Below are positions 32,206-40,975 of a stretch of DNA of 47,458 nucleotides, piece by piece. Each line of letters opens with the position of its first letter. Positions within the stretch are counted from its first letter, which is position 1. The stretch comes from Tannerella sp. (GTDB lineage: Bacteria > Bacteroidota > Bacteroidia > Bacteroidales > Tannerellaceae), in the NCBI RefSeq assembly GCF_030528505.1, contig NZ_JAUMYS010000014.1:1-47458 (forward strand). The letters run 5' to 3'. A program made the translations under genes and the position numbers. Under the pieces are notes generated by a model. The model was not told where the DNA came from and did not search any database. It saw only the letters and a list, made by a program, of their open reading frames with translations.

Positions 32206-33531
32206 TCAGACAGCCGGCAGACTCATGCCTGTAATCTTGCGATACAGGTCGAGGGCGTAGACGTCCGTCATGCCCGAAATATAATCGAGCGCGCATTGTA
32301 TCTTCCCGTACGTGGTAGGCGCTTTGATGTCGTACTGACCCGGTACGCGGCTAAGGAGTAGCTGACTGTATGCGTGCTCGGGATGGAGCACGGCTTCAAT
32401 GACGGTTTCGAGCAGGTATCCGAAGATGTGATAACCGGCCAGTTCCACGTCGACTACTTCATTCGCGACATAAATTTTCCGGTAAGCCATCTCCGAACAC
32501 GCTTTATACGCCTGACGCGCCTGCTCGTTGATGCAGTCGATCAGCGGCGCATGGAAACTTCCGTCGAGCAATCCTTCCTCGTTTTTGATAAATACCTGCG
32601 TGCATTCGTCGACCAGCAGTCCGATGATGCACGAACGGAGATAGGCGATCTGCTCGTTCGTGTCGTCTACCATGGCCATCGTATGTTGAATATCATTCAG
32701 GCGTTTTCCTCCGAAAAAGCCGAGCAGCAGCCCGATGGCCTCTTCGCTTGTCAGCAGACGCAGCTTGTGGGCGTCTTCGATATCCATGATTTGATAGCAG
32801 ATATCGTCGGCGGCTTCGACCAGATAGACTAACGGATAACGGACATACGCGTCGGAAGCGTCGGGCTGTTTGGGGATGCCCAGTTCTTCGGCGATGCGAG
32901 AATACGTTTCTTCTTCGCTCTGGAAGAAACCGAACTTTTTCTTCGCGGCAGCGTGTGTCGAGGCGTAAGGATATTTGACGATGGAAGCGAGCGTGCTGTA
33001 TGTCAGGGCAAATCCGCCTTTTCTTCGCCCGATAAACTGGTGCGTGAGCAAACGTATGGCGTTGGCGTTACCTTCGAAGTGTACAAAGTCTTCCCATCGG
33101 CCGCCTTCGGCACGTACGCGGGCTTCGAGCTGCCGGCCCGCCCCTTCGGAGAAGAACGCCGAGATAGCTCGCTCGCCCGAATGCCCGAACGGAGGATTCC
33201 CCATGTCATGCGCCAGACAGGCGGCCGAGACGATCGAGCCGATTTCTTGCAGGTTGGCGGTCTCGTCTCCGTATTTTTGCATCAATCGTGTTGCTACATT
33301 CGTCCCGAGCGATCGCCCGACGCACGATACCTCTAAGCTATGCGTCAGCCGGTTGTGCACAAAGATGCTTCCGGGCAAGGGGAAGACCTGCGTCTTGTTC
33401 TGTAACCGCCGGAAAGGGGAGGAGAAGATCAGTCGATCGTAATCGCGCTGAAAGTTTGTCCGTTCATGCTTCCGTTCGTGGTAAGCCTCGATGCCGAGGC
33501 GCTTACCGGATATTAATTTGTTCCACTGCAT
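32206..33531 (-). CDS. dgt: Deoxyguanosinetriphosphate triphosphohydrolase (HD domain)
   Basis: 441 aa. Hydrolyses dGTP (and perhaps other dNTPs) to nucleoside and triphosphate. Family motifs: RRLQNKTQVFPLP, FVHNRLTHSLEVSCVGRSLG, the HD pair in CLAHDMGNPPFGHSGE and LVEAADDICYQIMDIEDA. A -7 box TATTTTTG on the - strand lies at 33588-33595. The convergent neighbour is rsgA. Confidence 0.93.
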   Translation of the reverse strand: MQWNKLISGKRLGIEAYHERKHERTNFQRDYDRLIFSSPFRRLQNKTQVFPLPGSIFVHNRLTHSLEVSCVGRSLGTNVATRLMQKYGDETANLQEIGSIVSAACLAHDMGNPPFGHSGERAISAFFSEGAGRQLEARVRAEGGRWEDFVHFEGNANAIRLLTHQFIGRRKGGFALTYSTLASIVKYPYASTHAAAKKKFGFFQSEEETYSRIAEELGIPKQPDASDAYVRYPLVYLVEAADDICYQIMDIEDAHKLRLLTSEEAIGLLLGFFGGKRLNDIQHTMAMVDDTNEQIAYLRSCIIGLLVDECTQVFIKNEEGLLDGSFHAPLIDCINEQARQAYKACSEMAYRKIYVANEVVDVELAGYHIFGYLLETVIEAVLHPEHAYSQLLLSRVPGQYDIKAPTTYGKIQCALDYISGMTDVYALDLYRKITGMSLPAV

Positions 33532-33768
33532 ATTTGTTCTGGTTTAATCGCTCCGAAATTTGGCTTTATTTTTTTGTTTCGAGCATGCAAAAATAACATA
33601 ATCCGGGCTATTTTCAGACAGATATTGTTCGGAAAACACTATTTCGCACGCGGGAAGGCTGAAAACGAAATTCTGCTGTAAAGATTTTTTGGTAAAACAA
33701 ACAACACCTTTCTATCCGTTTGTGATTTGTTGAAGCGGATGTAGAGAAATCCGGATTGATGATTACCT

Positions 33769-34041
33769 CAGGCTTTCAGCCCTCCGAGCAAGGTCCGGAT
33801 GTCGATACCCCACCCTTGCGGGATGGGGCTCAAATACGTCGGGCTTTCAGCCCTTATAAACCCCGCAAAGGCGGTGAGATGTTGAATTGTTGAGTTGTTG
33901 ATTCGTTGACATGCTGATCGGTTGGCTGACCGCTGATTTCTGAGTGCTGACCGCTGAAAGAGCCCTGAAAGGGCGAAATAATTCAGCCCAATGCGAAGCG
34001 TTGGGGAAAAAGCAATACTTCGAGAGAGGGCTGTAAGCCTG
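33769..34041. mobile_element. MITE-like repeat, copy B (opposite orientation to copy A)
   Basis: The termini are CAGGCTTTCAGCCCTCC (33769-33785) and AGAGGGCTGTAAGCCTG (34025-34041). Internal blocks match copy A at 3039-3262 in reverse orientation: the CCCACCCTTGCGGGATGGGG hairpin, GAGCCCTGAAAGGGCG and TTCAGCCCAATGCGAAGCG. It is ~50 nt longer because of a central GTTGA-rich and GCTGACCGCTGA-rich stretch (about 33885-33955). No coding capacity. The flanks show no obvious target duplication. Confidence 0.65.
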
Positions 34042-34470
34042 GCATAATTGTAAGTTGTCAAAAATATTTGCATTAAAGGCTGACAAGCGGTATGAGTTCT
34101 TAGAATCATCGCCTTTGGGGGCTGACAAGCAGTGCAAGTTATCAAAATCACTGCTTTTAGGGGCTAACAAAGGGTGTGAGTTGTTAAAATCATCTTCATT
34201 CAGCCTGTGCAGTCTTGAAAGTTCCGAAAATCATTGCTTTTAGGGGTTAGCAAGCAATGAAAGCGACTAAAATCATCTTCTTTAAGTCTGTGCATTGATG
34301 AAAGCTCCTAAATTCAATGCTTTTAATAGTAAACAAGTGGTGCAAGCCCTTAAAATCATCTTCTTTAAGTCCGTATGATTGTGAAAGCTTCTAATGTCAT
34401 CTATTTTGAGGGCTAACAAGCAATGAAAGCTATCAAAAGCACCTGCTTTGCGCATTTGCAAGCAGGTAAG
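34042..34470. repeat. Tandem array with an 83-nt period made of ~41-42-nt units
   Basis: About ten units follow the MITE-like repeat. AAAATCATCTTC begins at 34186, 34269 and 34352, exactly 83 nt apart; between them lie related units of the second type (AAATCATTGC-like core, then TTTTAGGGGTTAGCAAGC). Units thus alternate between two types. No credible gene. From 34471 to 34768 I see only AT-rich sequence without recognisable features. Confidence 0.75.
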
Positions 34471-34768
34471 ATGTTCGCGCAAGCTTCAGGCAGGCTCGAG
34501 TGAAGATGGTCGATGCTGAAAAACGAATATTTTGACGAACTAAAAATGTGTGCAAATGCTAAAACTCATAATGAGTACGAAGCGAAAGCAGGCATGACTC
34601 TCGATGTGCTTTCGGATTGCTATGTAAAAGAACGAATAACTTGAATCCTGATATTTCTTTTTGTATCTCAATGACAAAATGACATTTCGTTGTAAAAAGA
34701 GCAGCTTTGAGAGGCTTAAACGAATTGTTAAAGGCAAGACAAAATGACATAAGATTAAAAAATGAATC

Positions 34769-34776
34769 TATCTTTG
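34769..34776 (+). promoter_or_regulatory. -7 promoter box (TATCTTTG) for the SusC/SusD pair
   Basis: TATCTTTG matches TAnnTTTG and ends 47 nt before the SusC ATG at 34824. A -33 TTTG at the right spacing is not evident, which is common for regulated SusC promoters. Confidence 0.55.
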
Positions 34777-34823
34777 CGTGGTTTTTAAAATAAGTACATA
34801 ATTAAAATTAATCAAAAGATCGT

Positions 34824-37800
34824 ATGAATAAACAACTATTTATGTTTGTGCTATTCTTCTTGTGCACAAACGTGCTGCTGGCGCAGAAGAAAGTGAGCGG
34901 CGTAGTGAAAGAAGCTGACACGAACGAGCCGCTGATCGGTGCGACCGTTCTGGTCAAAGGAACGACGAATGGTGTGGTTACGGACTTGGACGGTCATTAT
35001 ACCATCGAAGTCAATGCGAACGATGTATTACAGTTTGCTTATGTGGGCCTTGAAACTCGTGACGAAACAGTAGGAGAGCGTACGGTGATCAACGTATCGC
35101 TGGCTTCTTCGTCCATCAAAATTAACGAGGTGGTGGTTACGGCCATGGGTCTCGAGCGCAAAGCGAAGAGCTTGACTTACGCGACGCAGCAAGTAGGAGG
35201 CGGCGAATTGACCCGTGCCAAGGAAACGAACCTGATCAACAGCTTGCAGGGTAAAACGGCAGGTCTGGTCATCACCCCGAACTCTACCGGTGCGGGCGGA
35301 TCATCGAAACTGTTGATCCGCGGTAACAAATCGGCGCAGGGTAACAACCAGCCGCTGATCGTAATCGACGGAATTCCGATGGCCAACTCGACAACGACAC
35401 AGATGGAAGGCGAGTATGGCGGACGTGACGGAGGAGACGCTCTGTCGAATCTTAACCCCGACGACATCGCGAGCATCAACGTCTTGAAAGGTGCTTCGGC
35501 AGCGGCTTTGTACGGAAGTATGGCGGCCAACGGCGTGGTGATGATTACCACTAAGAAAGGATCGGTAGGAAGCATGCGTGTGGACGTATCGAGCAATACG
35601 ACGTTCGAAACAACATTAGACGCTCCGAAGCTGCAAAGCACGTATGGGGCTGTCGTATCCGGATCGGGCGCGCTGGCTCAAGACAGCTGGGGCGAGAAAA
35701 TCAGCGGCGAAGCCAAAGGAGCGAACCGCCTTGATGAGTTTTTCCGCACGGGGATGACTACGATCAATTCGGTATCGATTAGCGGAGGATCGGAAAAGAC
35801 CCAAAGCTATATTTCGTATGCCAACACGTCGGCAAGCGGTATCATGCCGACTAATACGTTTACTCGCCATAACATGATGGCCAAGGAAACCTTTAAGCTG
35901 TTTAACGACAAAGTTGTCGTAAATGCATCACTGAATTATATTATCCAAAAAGGTCGTAATCGTCACGAACCGGGACAATATCGCAACCCTCTGACCGGAC
36001 TTTATACGTTCCCGGCTAATGGTGACTTCCGTCAATACAAAAACGAATTTGAAAAATACGATGATGTAAAGGGTTATCCCGTTCAGCAATGGTATCGCGA
36101 GGTGAATCAGGACTTCAGCGCGAACCCGTATTGGGTGCTGCACCGCAATCCGCATACCGAGAAACGCGACCGTATGATGGCTTCGGCAAGCATCCGCTAC
36201 AATATTACGGACTACCTGAACGTTCAGGGACGTTTGAACTACGACCGCATTGCCGATCTCTATGAACGGAAGATTTACGCTTCTACTTCGACCACATTGC
36301 ATAACGTAAACGGCGAATACCGTCAGGAACGCGACGACAGCCGCCAGTTCTACGGCGACTTGATGGCCAACTTCAACAAGACTTTCGATGCTTGGAGCGT
36401 GACAGCTTCGGTCGGAACGAGCTTTACGGACCTTAAAGAAACAGGAATCATCGCAGCCGGTGGCGGCGACATCTACATCCCGAACTACTTCCAGATCGCC
36501 AACGGATCGAAGAACGGATCGGAAAATAAACGTTGGAAAACGCAGAAGCGTCTCAACAGCGTGTTCGGTACGGCACAGATCGGATACAAAGACATGATTT
36601 ATCTGGATGTGACGGGACGTAACGACTGGTCATCGACCCTTTCGTACACACCGAATGTATCATATTTCTATCCGTCGTTCGGATTGACGGCGTTGATCAA
36701 CGAAATGATCGCTTTGCCTGAGTCTGTCAATCTGTTGAAGGGACGTGCATCGTACTCCGTAGTAGGTAATGACATGCCCGCTTATATCACAAACCCGACA
36801 CATAAATTCCGTAATGGTTCGGTCGATTTCAACACAAGCGTTCCTTTTACCGAGATGAAGCCTGAGAAACTGAAATCGATGGAGTTCGGATTCGATCTCT
36901 CGATGTTCAATAACCGCTTCGAGATGGATTTCACCTATTACAAGACGAACAATACGAACCAGTACTTCAGTATGGAAGCTTCGTCCGCAACCGGATACAG
37001 CAACTACTACTTCAATGCCGGCGACATCCAAAACACCGGTTTCGAAACAACCATGAGCTGGAGACAACCCATTACAGCGGATCTCTCATGGAAAACTTCC
37101 TTCAACCTCTCATACAACGACAACGTCATTAAGAAGCTGGACGACCGTCAAGACGTAGCGAAAGAAAACCGTCTGACTCACGTATGGCTCGGAAGCTTGA
37201 GAGGATACGACATGCGTCTCGTAGAAGGCGGATCGTACGGTGACTTGTATTCGAAGACCGTCGTACGCGATGAAAACGGCGTGATTAAAGTAGATGAAAA
37301 CGGAGCTCCTCTGGTTTCGAAAGATAAAGAGTTTGTCGGCAACGTGAATCCGAAGTGGAATCTGGGATGGAGCAACTCATTCAACTATAAAGACCTGCAA
37401 CTCTACTTCCTCATCGACGGACGTATCGGCGGAAACTTCGTAGACCTGACGCAAGCTACGCTCGACGCATACGGTGTATCGCAGAACTCGGCCGACGCAC
37501 GCGATAACGGTGGTGTTGACCTTGGTAACGGTACAAAAGTGGATGCAGCTAACTTCTATCGTTCCATCGGACAAAGAGAGAAAGGTGGAGCTTACTACGT
37601 TTACTCTGCTACGAACTTCCGTCTGCGCGAATTGTCAATCGGTTATGCTTTCCGCAATCTGCTGGGCGCCGGCAAAGACCTTGGCGTAAGCTTGATCGGC
37701 CGTAACTTGTTCTTCCTCTACAAAGACGCGCCGTCCGATCCCGAAGTGTCGATGTCTACCTCGAACGGTTATTCCGGATCGAACTACTTCGCGCTGCCGG

Positions 37801-37841
37801 CTACACGCAGTTTTGGTATTAATTTGAAAGCAACATTCTAA
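34824..37841 (+). CDS. SusC/RagA-family TonB-dependent outer-membrane transporter
   Basis: 1005 aa. Signal peptide MNKQLFMFVLFFLCTNVLLAQ, then a carboxypeptidase-regulatory-like domain (SGVVKEADTNEPLIGATVLVKG through about residue 100), then the plug with the SusC signature KINEVVVTAMGLERKAKSLTYA, LLIRGNKSAQGNNQPLIVIDG and the segment INVLKGASAAALYGSMAANG. The beta-barrel ends TRSFGINLKATF, with the terminal Phe expected for an outer-membrane barrel. It imports a nutrient with its lipoprotein partner encoded 18 nt downstream. There is no neighbouring glycoside hydrolase, sigma/anti-sigma pair or hybrid sensor, so a peptide, glycan or other ligand cannot be chosen. Confidence 0.95.
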   Translation: MNKQLFMFVLFFLCTNVLLAQKKVSGVVKEADTNEPLIGATVLVKGTTNGVVTDLDGHYTIEVNANDVLQFAYVGLETRDETVGERTVINVSLASSSIKINEVVVTAMGLERKAKSLTYATQQVGGGELTRAKETNLINSLQGKTAGLVITPNSTGAGGSSKLLIRGNKSAQGNNQPLIVIDGIPMANSTTTQMEGEYGGRDGGDALSNLNPDDIASINVLKGASAAALYGSMAANGVVMITTKKGSVGSMRVDVSSNTTFETTLDAPKLQSTYGAVVSGSGALAQDSWGEKISGEAKGANRLDEFFRTGMTTINSVSISGGSEKTQSYISYANTSASGIMPTNTFTRHNMMAKETFKLFNDKVVVNASLNYIIQKGRNRHEPGQYRNPLTGLYTFPANGDFRQYKNEFEKYDDVKGYPVQQWYREVNQDFSANPYWVLHRNPHTEKRDRMMASASIRYNITDYLNVQGRLNYDRIADLYERKIYASTSTTLHNVNGEYRQERDDSRQFYGDLMANFNKTFDAWSVTASVGTSFTDLKETGIIAAGGGDIYIPNYFQIANGSKNGSENKRWKTQKRLNSVFGTAQIGYKDMIYLDVTGRNDWSSTLSYTPNVSYFYPSFGLTALINEMIALPESVNLLKGRASYSVVGNDMPAYITNPTHKFRNGSVDFNTSVPFTEMKPEKLKSMEFGFDLSMFNNRFEMDFTYYKTNNTNQYFSMEASSATGYSNYYFNAGDIQNTGFETTMSWRQPITADLSWKTSFNLSYNDNVIKKLDDRQDVAKENRLTHVWLGSLRGYDMRLVEGGSYGDLYSKTVVRDENGVIKVDENGAPLVSKDKEFVGNVNPKWNLGWSNSFNYKDLQLYFLIDGRIGGNFVDLTQATLDAYGVSQNSADARDNGGVDLGNGTKVDAANFYRSIGQREKGGAYYVYSATNFRLRELSIGYAFRNLLGAGKDLGVSLIGRNLFFLYKDAPSDPEVSMSTSNGYSGSNYFALPATRSFGINLKATF

Positions 37842-37859
37842 CATAAAGCAATCGTATAT

Positions 37860-39512
37860 ATGAAAACAATCAATAAATTCAATCTGAAGAACGGTCTGCT
37901 GGCTGCCTCCATCATGGTACTCGGCACAACAGCATGTACCAACAATTTTGAAGAACTCAATACAGACCCGACCGGACTGACCTCTTCGCAGGCTCAGCAA
38001 GTCGGCTCCTTCATGCAGGAAGCGCAGCGTTCCATCTATTACAATCAGACAAACGGAAACTGGGAATATCAGCTGATCCAAAACCTCAATGCCGACTTGT
38101 ACTCCGGCTATCTGGCGATCCCGACTCCCTTCGCTTCGAACAACAACAACAGCCAGTATGTGATGATGGACGGCTGGAACAATCAGGGATTCAAAGATTA
38201 CTTCCTGCACGTGATGAAACCGTGTGTGACGCTGCTGGAAACACAGACGGCCGACGATTACGTGGCTATCGCCAAAATCCTGAAAGTGGCGGGTATGTCG
38301 AAAGCCGTCGACACATATGGCCCGATGCCTTATTCGAAAGCCGTTAAAGGAGGTATCTTTATCGAGTACGACTCGGAAGAGGCCATCTACAAATCGTTTT
38401 TCGAAGATTTGGCCGATGCGACACAACGCTTGACCGCGTTTGTTCAGAAGAGCGGTGATGTGCCCGCCCGTTTGAACTTCGACCTGATGTGTGGCAAGAG
38501 TCACACGACTTGGTTGCAGTTCGCCAATACGTTGCGTTTGCGTCTGGCTATGCGCGTCGTAAAAGTTGCGCCCGATCTGGCAAAGAAAGAAGCCGAAGCA
38601 GCCGTAGCCAACCCTTATGGCGTATTGGAGAAAGTCAATATCGAAGTAAAAGACGAAAATACACGCAACCCGCTGATGGTAATCTGCCGCGATTATAACG
38701 ACTGCAGCATCGGCGCTTCGTTCGAGTCGATCCTGAAGGGCTACAACGACCCTCGTCTGGCTAAAATGGCCTTGCCCGTAGGCTGGATGAATAAAGGAGA
38801 TATCAAGGACAAGAGCGGCAAGGAAACGAACTCGATCGGTAAAATCTATGGCGTTCGTAACGGTTTCGAAGTGCCGACGGCCGGTGAATATAAGATGTAT
38901 TCGATCCCGATGGTTAACACAGACGGCAAAGACCCTATGTCGACCGACTATCCTCTGCCGATTATGAAGCGTGCCGAGTCGTATTTCCTTCGCGCCGAAG
39001 GCGCTTTGCGTGGTTGGGCGATGAAGGGAACGGCCGAAGACTTCTATAAGGAAGGTATCCGCGTTTCGTTCGATGACTATAAGGTTTCGGCCGATTATAA
39101 TGCCTACATTGAAGGCACCACACTGGCTGCCGACTACGTAGATCCGCATAACCCGGCCTTGAACATGAAAGGAATGAACGACGTTCCCGTGAAATTTATG
39201 ACCGGCGGAACCAACGAACAGAAGCTGCAACAGATTATCACGCAGAAATGGATCGCCGGCTTCCCTGAAGGCTTGAACGCATGGAGCGAGTATCGTCGTA
39301 CGGGCTATCCGAAGCTCTTCCCGATCATTGCGAACAAAAGCGCGTTCCCCGAGCTGACAACACTCGGTATCCGTCGTCTGCCGTTCTGCCAGAGCGAGAA
39401 AAGCTTTAACAGACAGGGCTATGATTCGGGTGTAAAAATCCTCGAAGCACGTGGCGGCAAAGACAATATTGCTACGCGTCTTTGGTGGGATACCCCTGCA
39501 GGAAACTTCTAA
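37860..39512 (+). CDS. SusD/RagB-family nutrient-binding lipoprotein
   Basis: 550 aa. Signal peptide with lipobox MVLGTTAC, then NFEELNTDPTGLTSSQ, typical of the SusD-like group that pairs with RagA/SusC. TPR-like helices form the core (VAIAKILKVAGMSKAVDTYGPMPYSKA, WLQFANTLRLRLAMRVVKV) and the C-terminal part has IITQKWIAGFPEGLNAWSEYRRTGYPK, a highly conserved SusD segment. It caps the SusC barrel on the cell surface. It is followed by a strong terminator hairpin. Confidence 0.95.
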   Translation: MKTINKFNLKNGLLAASIMVLGTTACTNNFEELNTDPTGLTSSQAQQVGSFMQEAQRSIYYNQTNGNWEYQLIQNLNADLYSGYLAIPTPFASNNNNSQYVMMDGWNNQGFKDYFLHVMKPCVTLLETQTADDYVAIAKILKVAGMSKAVDTYGPMPYSKAVKGGIFIEYDSEEAIYKSFFEDLADATQRLTAFVQKSGDVPARLNFDLMCGKSHTTWLQFANTLRLRLAMRVVKVAPDLAKKEAEAAVANPYGVLEKVNIEVKDENTRNPLMVICRDYNDCSIGASFESILKGYNDPRLAKMALPVGWMNKGDIKDKSGKETNSIGKIYGVRNGFEVPTAGEYKMYSIPMVNTDGKDPMSTDYPLPIMKRAESYFLRAEGALRGWAMKGTAEDFYKEGIRVSFDDYKVSADYNAYIEGTTLAADYVDPHNPALNMKGMNDVPVKFMTGGTNEQKLQQIITQKWIAGFPEGLNAWSEYRRTGYPKLFPIIANKSAFPELTTLGIRRLPFCQSEKSFNRQGYDSGVKILEARGGKDNIATRLWWDTPAGNF

Positions 39513-39539
39513 ACCTCTTTTGGAAGTATCAGAAAAAAT

Positions 39540-39575
39540 AAGAGAGCTGTCTCAAAAGGAGGCGGCTCTCTTTTC
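39540..39575 (+). terminator. Terminator after the SusC/SusD operon
   Basis: AAGAGAGC (39540-39547) pairs perfectly with GCTCTCTT (39565-39572) around a 17-nt loop, followed by TTC. It lies 28 nt after the SusD stop. The loop start GTCTCAAAAG resembles sequences at some insertion-sequence ends, but no element is present. Confidence 0.7.
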
Positions 39576-39686
39576 TTGGTTCACCCTTTCATGAGTCTCT
39601 ATTCTAATCCGAAGGCAGGAAATGGATTCGGACAGGCCAAGCAGTGAGTGAGCGATTGATGTTAGACTCATTTTAAACCGACCACG

Positions 39687-40670
39687 TTAGGTCGAGACGA
39701 TCCGAAGCACGTTCAGCAGGTCGCGGTTAATCGGTTTGTCTTTCTTGATGGCCTTCACGAAAGGTACCAGTGTCAGTTCTTCATTCTGAATACCGACCAT
39801 GGCATTTCGTTGTCCTTCGATCAGCGCATCGACGGCGGCCACTCCCATACGGGTAGACAGGATACGATCCTGCGCCGTCGGTGAGCCTCCGCGCTGCAAA
39901 TGTCCGAGAATCGAGACACGTACATCGAACTCGGGATATTGCTTTTTTACGCGTTCGGCCACACCCATAGCGCCGCCTGTCACCTCGCTCTCAGCTACCA
40001 GCACGATGCTGCTGTTCTTCGACTTCCGGAACCCCATCCCGATCATTTCGGCCAATTGGTCTTTCTTCAGGGAGATTTCCGGAATAATCGCAGCCTCCGC
40101 ACCTGACGCGATCGCGCCGTTCAGCGCCAGAAATCCCGCGTCACGCCCCATCACCTCGACAAAGAACAAACGCTCGTGCGACGATGCCGTGTCCCGTATC
40201 TTATCGACGCATTCCATAATCGTATTCAACGCCGTATCATAACCGATCGTCGTATCCGTTCCGTTCAGGTCGTTGTCGATCGTTCCCGGCAGACCGATAA
40301 TGGGGAAGTCGTATTCCTGCGCGAAATCGCGAGCGCCGCGAAGACTTCCATCTCCCCCGATAACAATCAAAGCATTGATGCCATGCTGAAGAATCACGTC
40401 ATGCGCCAGTTTGCGTCCTTCGGGTGTCTGAAACTCGGCACAGCGAGCCGTTTTCAGAATCGTCCCGCCACGTTGTATGATATTGCTGACGCTCTGCGTC
40501 TTGAAGTCTTCGATTTCGTTCGTGATCAATCCTTTATATCCTCTGTAAATCCCTTTTACCGCCATCCCGTTATAAATCGCGGCGCGTGTCACCGCGCGAA
40601 TGGCCGCGTTCATGCCGGGAGCATCGCCTCCCGACGTCAGTAAACCGATACATTTGATCTTTGTCGACAT
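39687..40670 (-). CDS. pfkA: ATP-dependent 6-phosphofructokinase
   Basis: 327 aa. Phosphorylates fructose 6-phosphate in glycolysis. Motifs: [17 protein letters not shown] at the ATP site, [11 protein letters not shown] (Gly at the position that indicates ATP rather than PPi use), [23 protein letters not shown] with the catalytic Asp, and [13 protein letters not shown] -7 box TATCTTTG on the - strand lies at 40703-40710. Convergent with the SusC/SusD operon. Confidence 0.96.
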   Translation of the reverse strand: MSTKIKCIGLLTSGGDAPGMNAAIRAVTRAAIYNGMAVKGIYRGYKGLITNEIEDFKTQSVSNIIQRGGTILKTARCAEFQTPEGRKLAHDVILQHGINALIVIGGDGSLRGARDFAQEYDFPIIGLPGTIDNDLNGTDTTIGYDTALNTIMECVDKIRDTASSHERLFFVEVMGRDAGFLALNGAIASGAEAAIIPEISLKKDQLAEMIGMGFRKSKNSSIVLVAESEVTGGAMGVAERVKKQYPEFDVRVSILGHLQRGGSPTAQDRILSTRMGVAAVDALIEGQRNAMVGIQNEELTLVPFVKAIKKDKPINRDLLNVLRIVST

Positions 40671-40702
40671 ATTGCTTATTATTTAAAACCTAAACTGGGG
40701 GG

Positions 40703-40710
40703 CAAAGATA
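40703..40710 (-). promoter_or_regulatory. -7 promoter box for pfkA
   Basis: CAAAGATA on the + strand is TATCTTTG on the - strand, 32 nt upstream of the pfkA ATG. Confidence 0.55.
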
Positions 40711-40791
40711 ATGATTACCCTCCAATATTGGAACGTATGCCTCAACCATTGCATCAAACAAAAAAGACAGGTCGTCGGTCAAAACAATGAA

Positions 40792-40885
40792 ATCCGATAA
40801 GCATCGGTTTCAGATCCGATAGGCATAAAAAAAAATCCGATAGGCATCGCTTTTAGATCCGATAGGCATCGGATCCGCAACTTAT
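40792..40885. repeat. Four-unit 21/22-nt tandem repeat with CCGAT/ATCGG dyads
   Basis: ATCCGATA begins at 40792, 40814, 40835 and 40857, spacing 22, 21 and 22 nt. Most units contain CCGATAGGCATCGG, an inverted repeat of CCGAT and ATCGG. A partial unit follows at 40873. It sits in the ~300-nt gap between pfkA and uxaC, both on the - strand, where no gene is seen. Confidence 0.8.
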
Positions 40886-40975
40886 GCCTAAAGGGAAGCC
40901 GGACTATAGGCACTACCCCTCATCCTTGATGCGGTTGTGCTGATCCACCCGAATCAATGGCGCATCATTCATTTG

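Noticed and set aside
34042-34470. Possible CRISPR array
   Set aside because: Units are contiguous without unique spacers, diverged from one another, and no cas gene is near. The same applies to the arrays at 18542-18981 and 40792-40885.
37635-39230. 531-codon open frame on the - strand
   Set aside because: It is antisense to the clearly recognisable SusD gene and the end of SusC; its translation shows no family pattern.
39540-39575. Possible insertion-sequence end (GAGCTGTCTCAAAAG-like)
   Set aside because: No partner end or transposase is near, while stem, loop and position after SusD fit a terminator.
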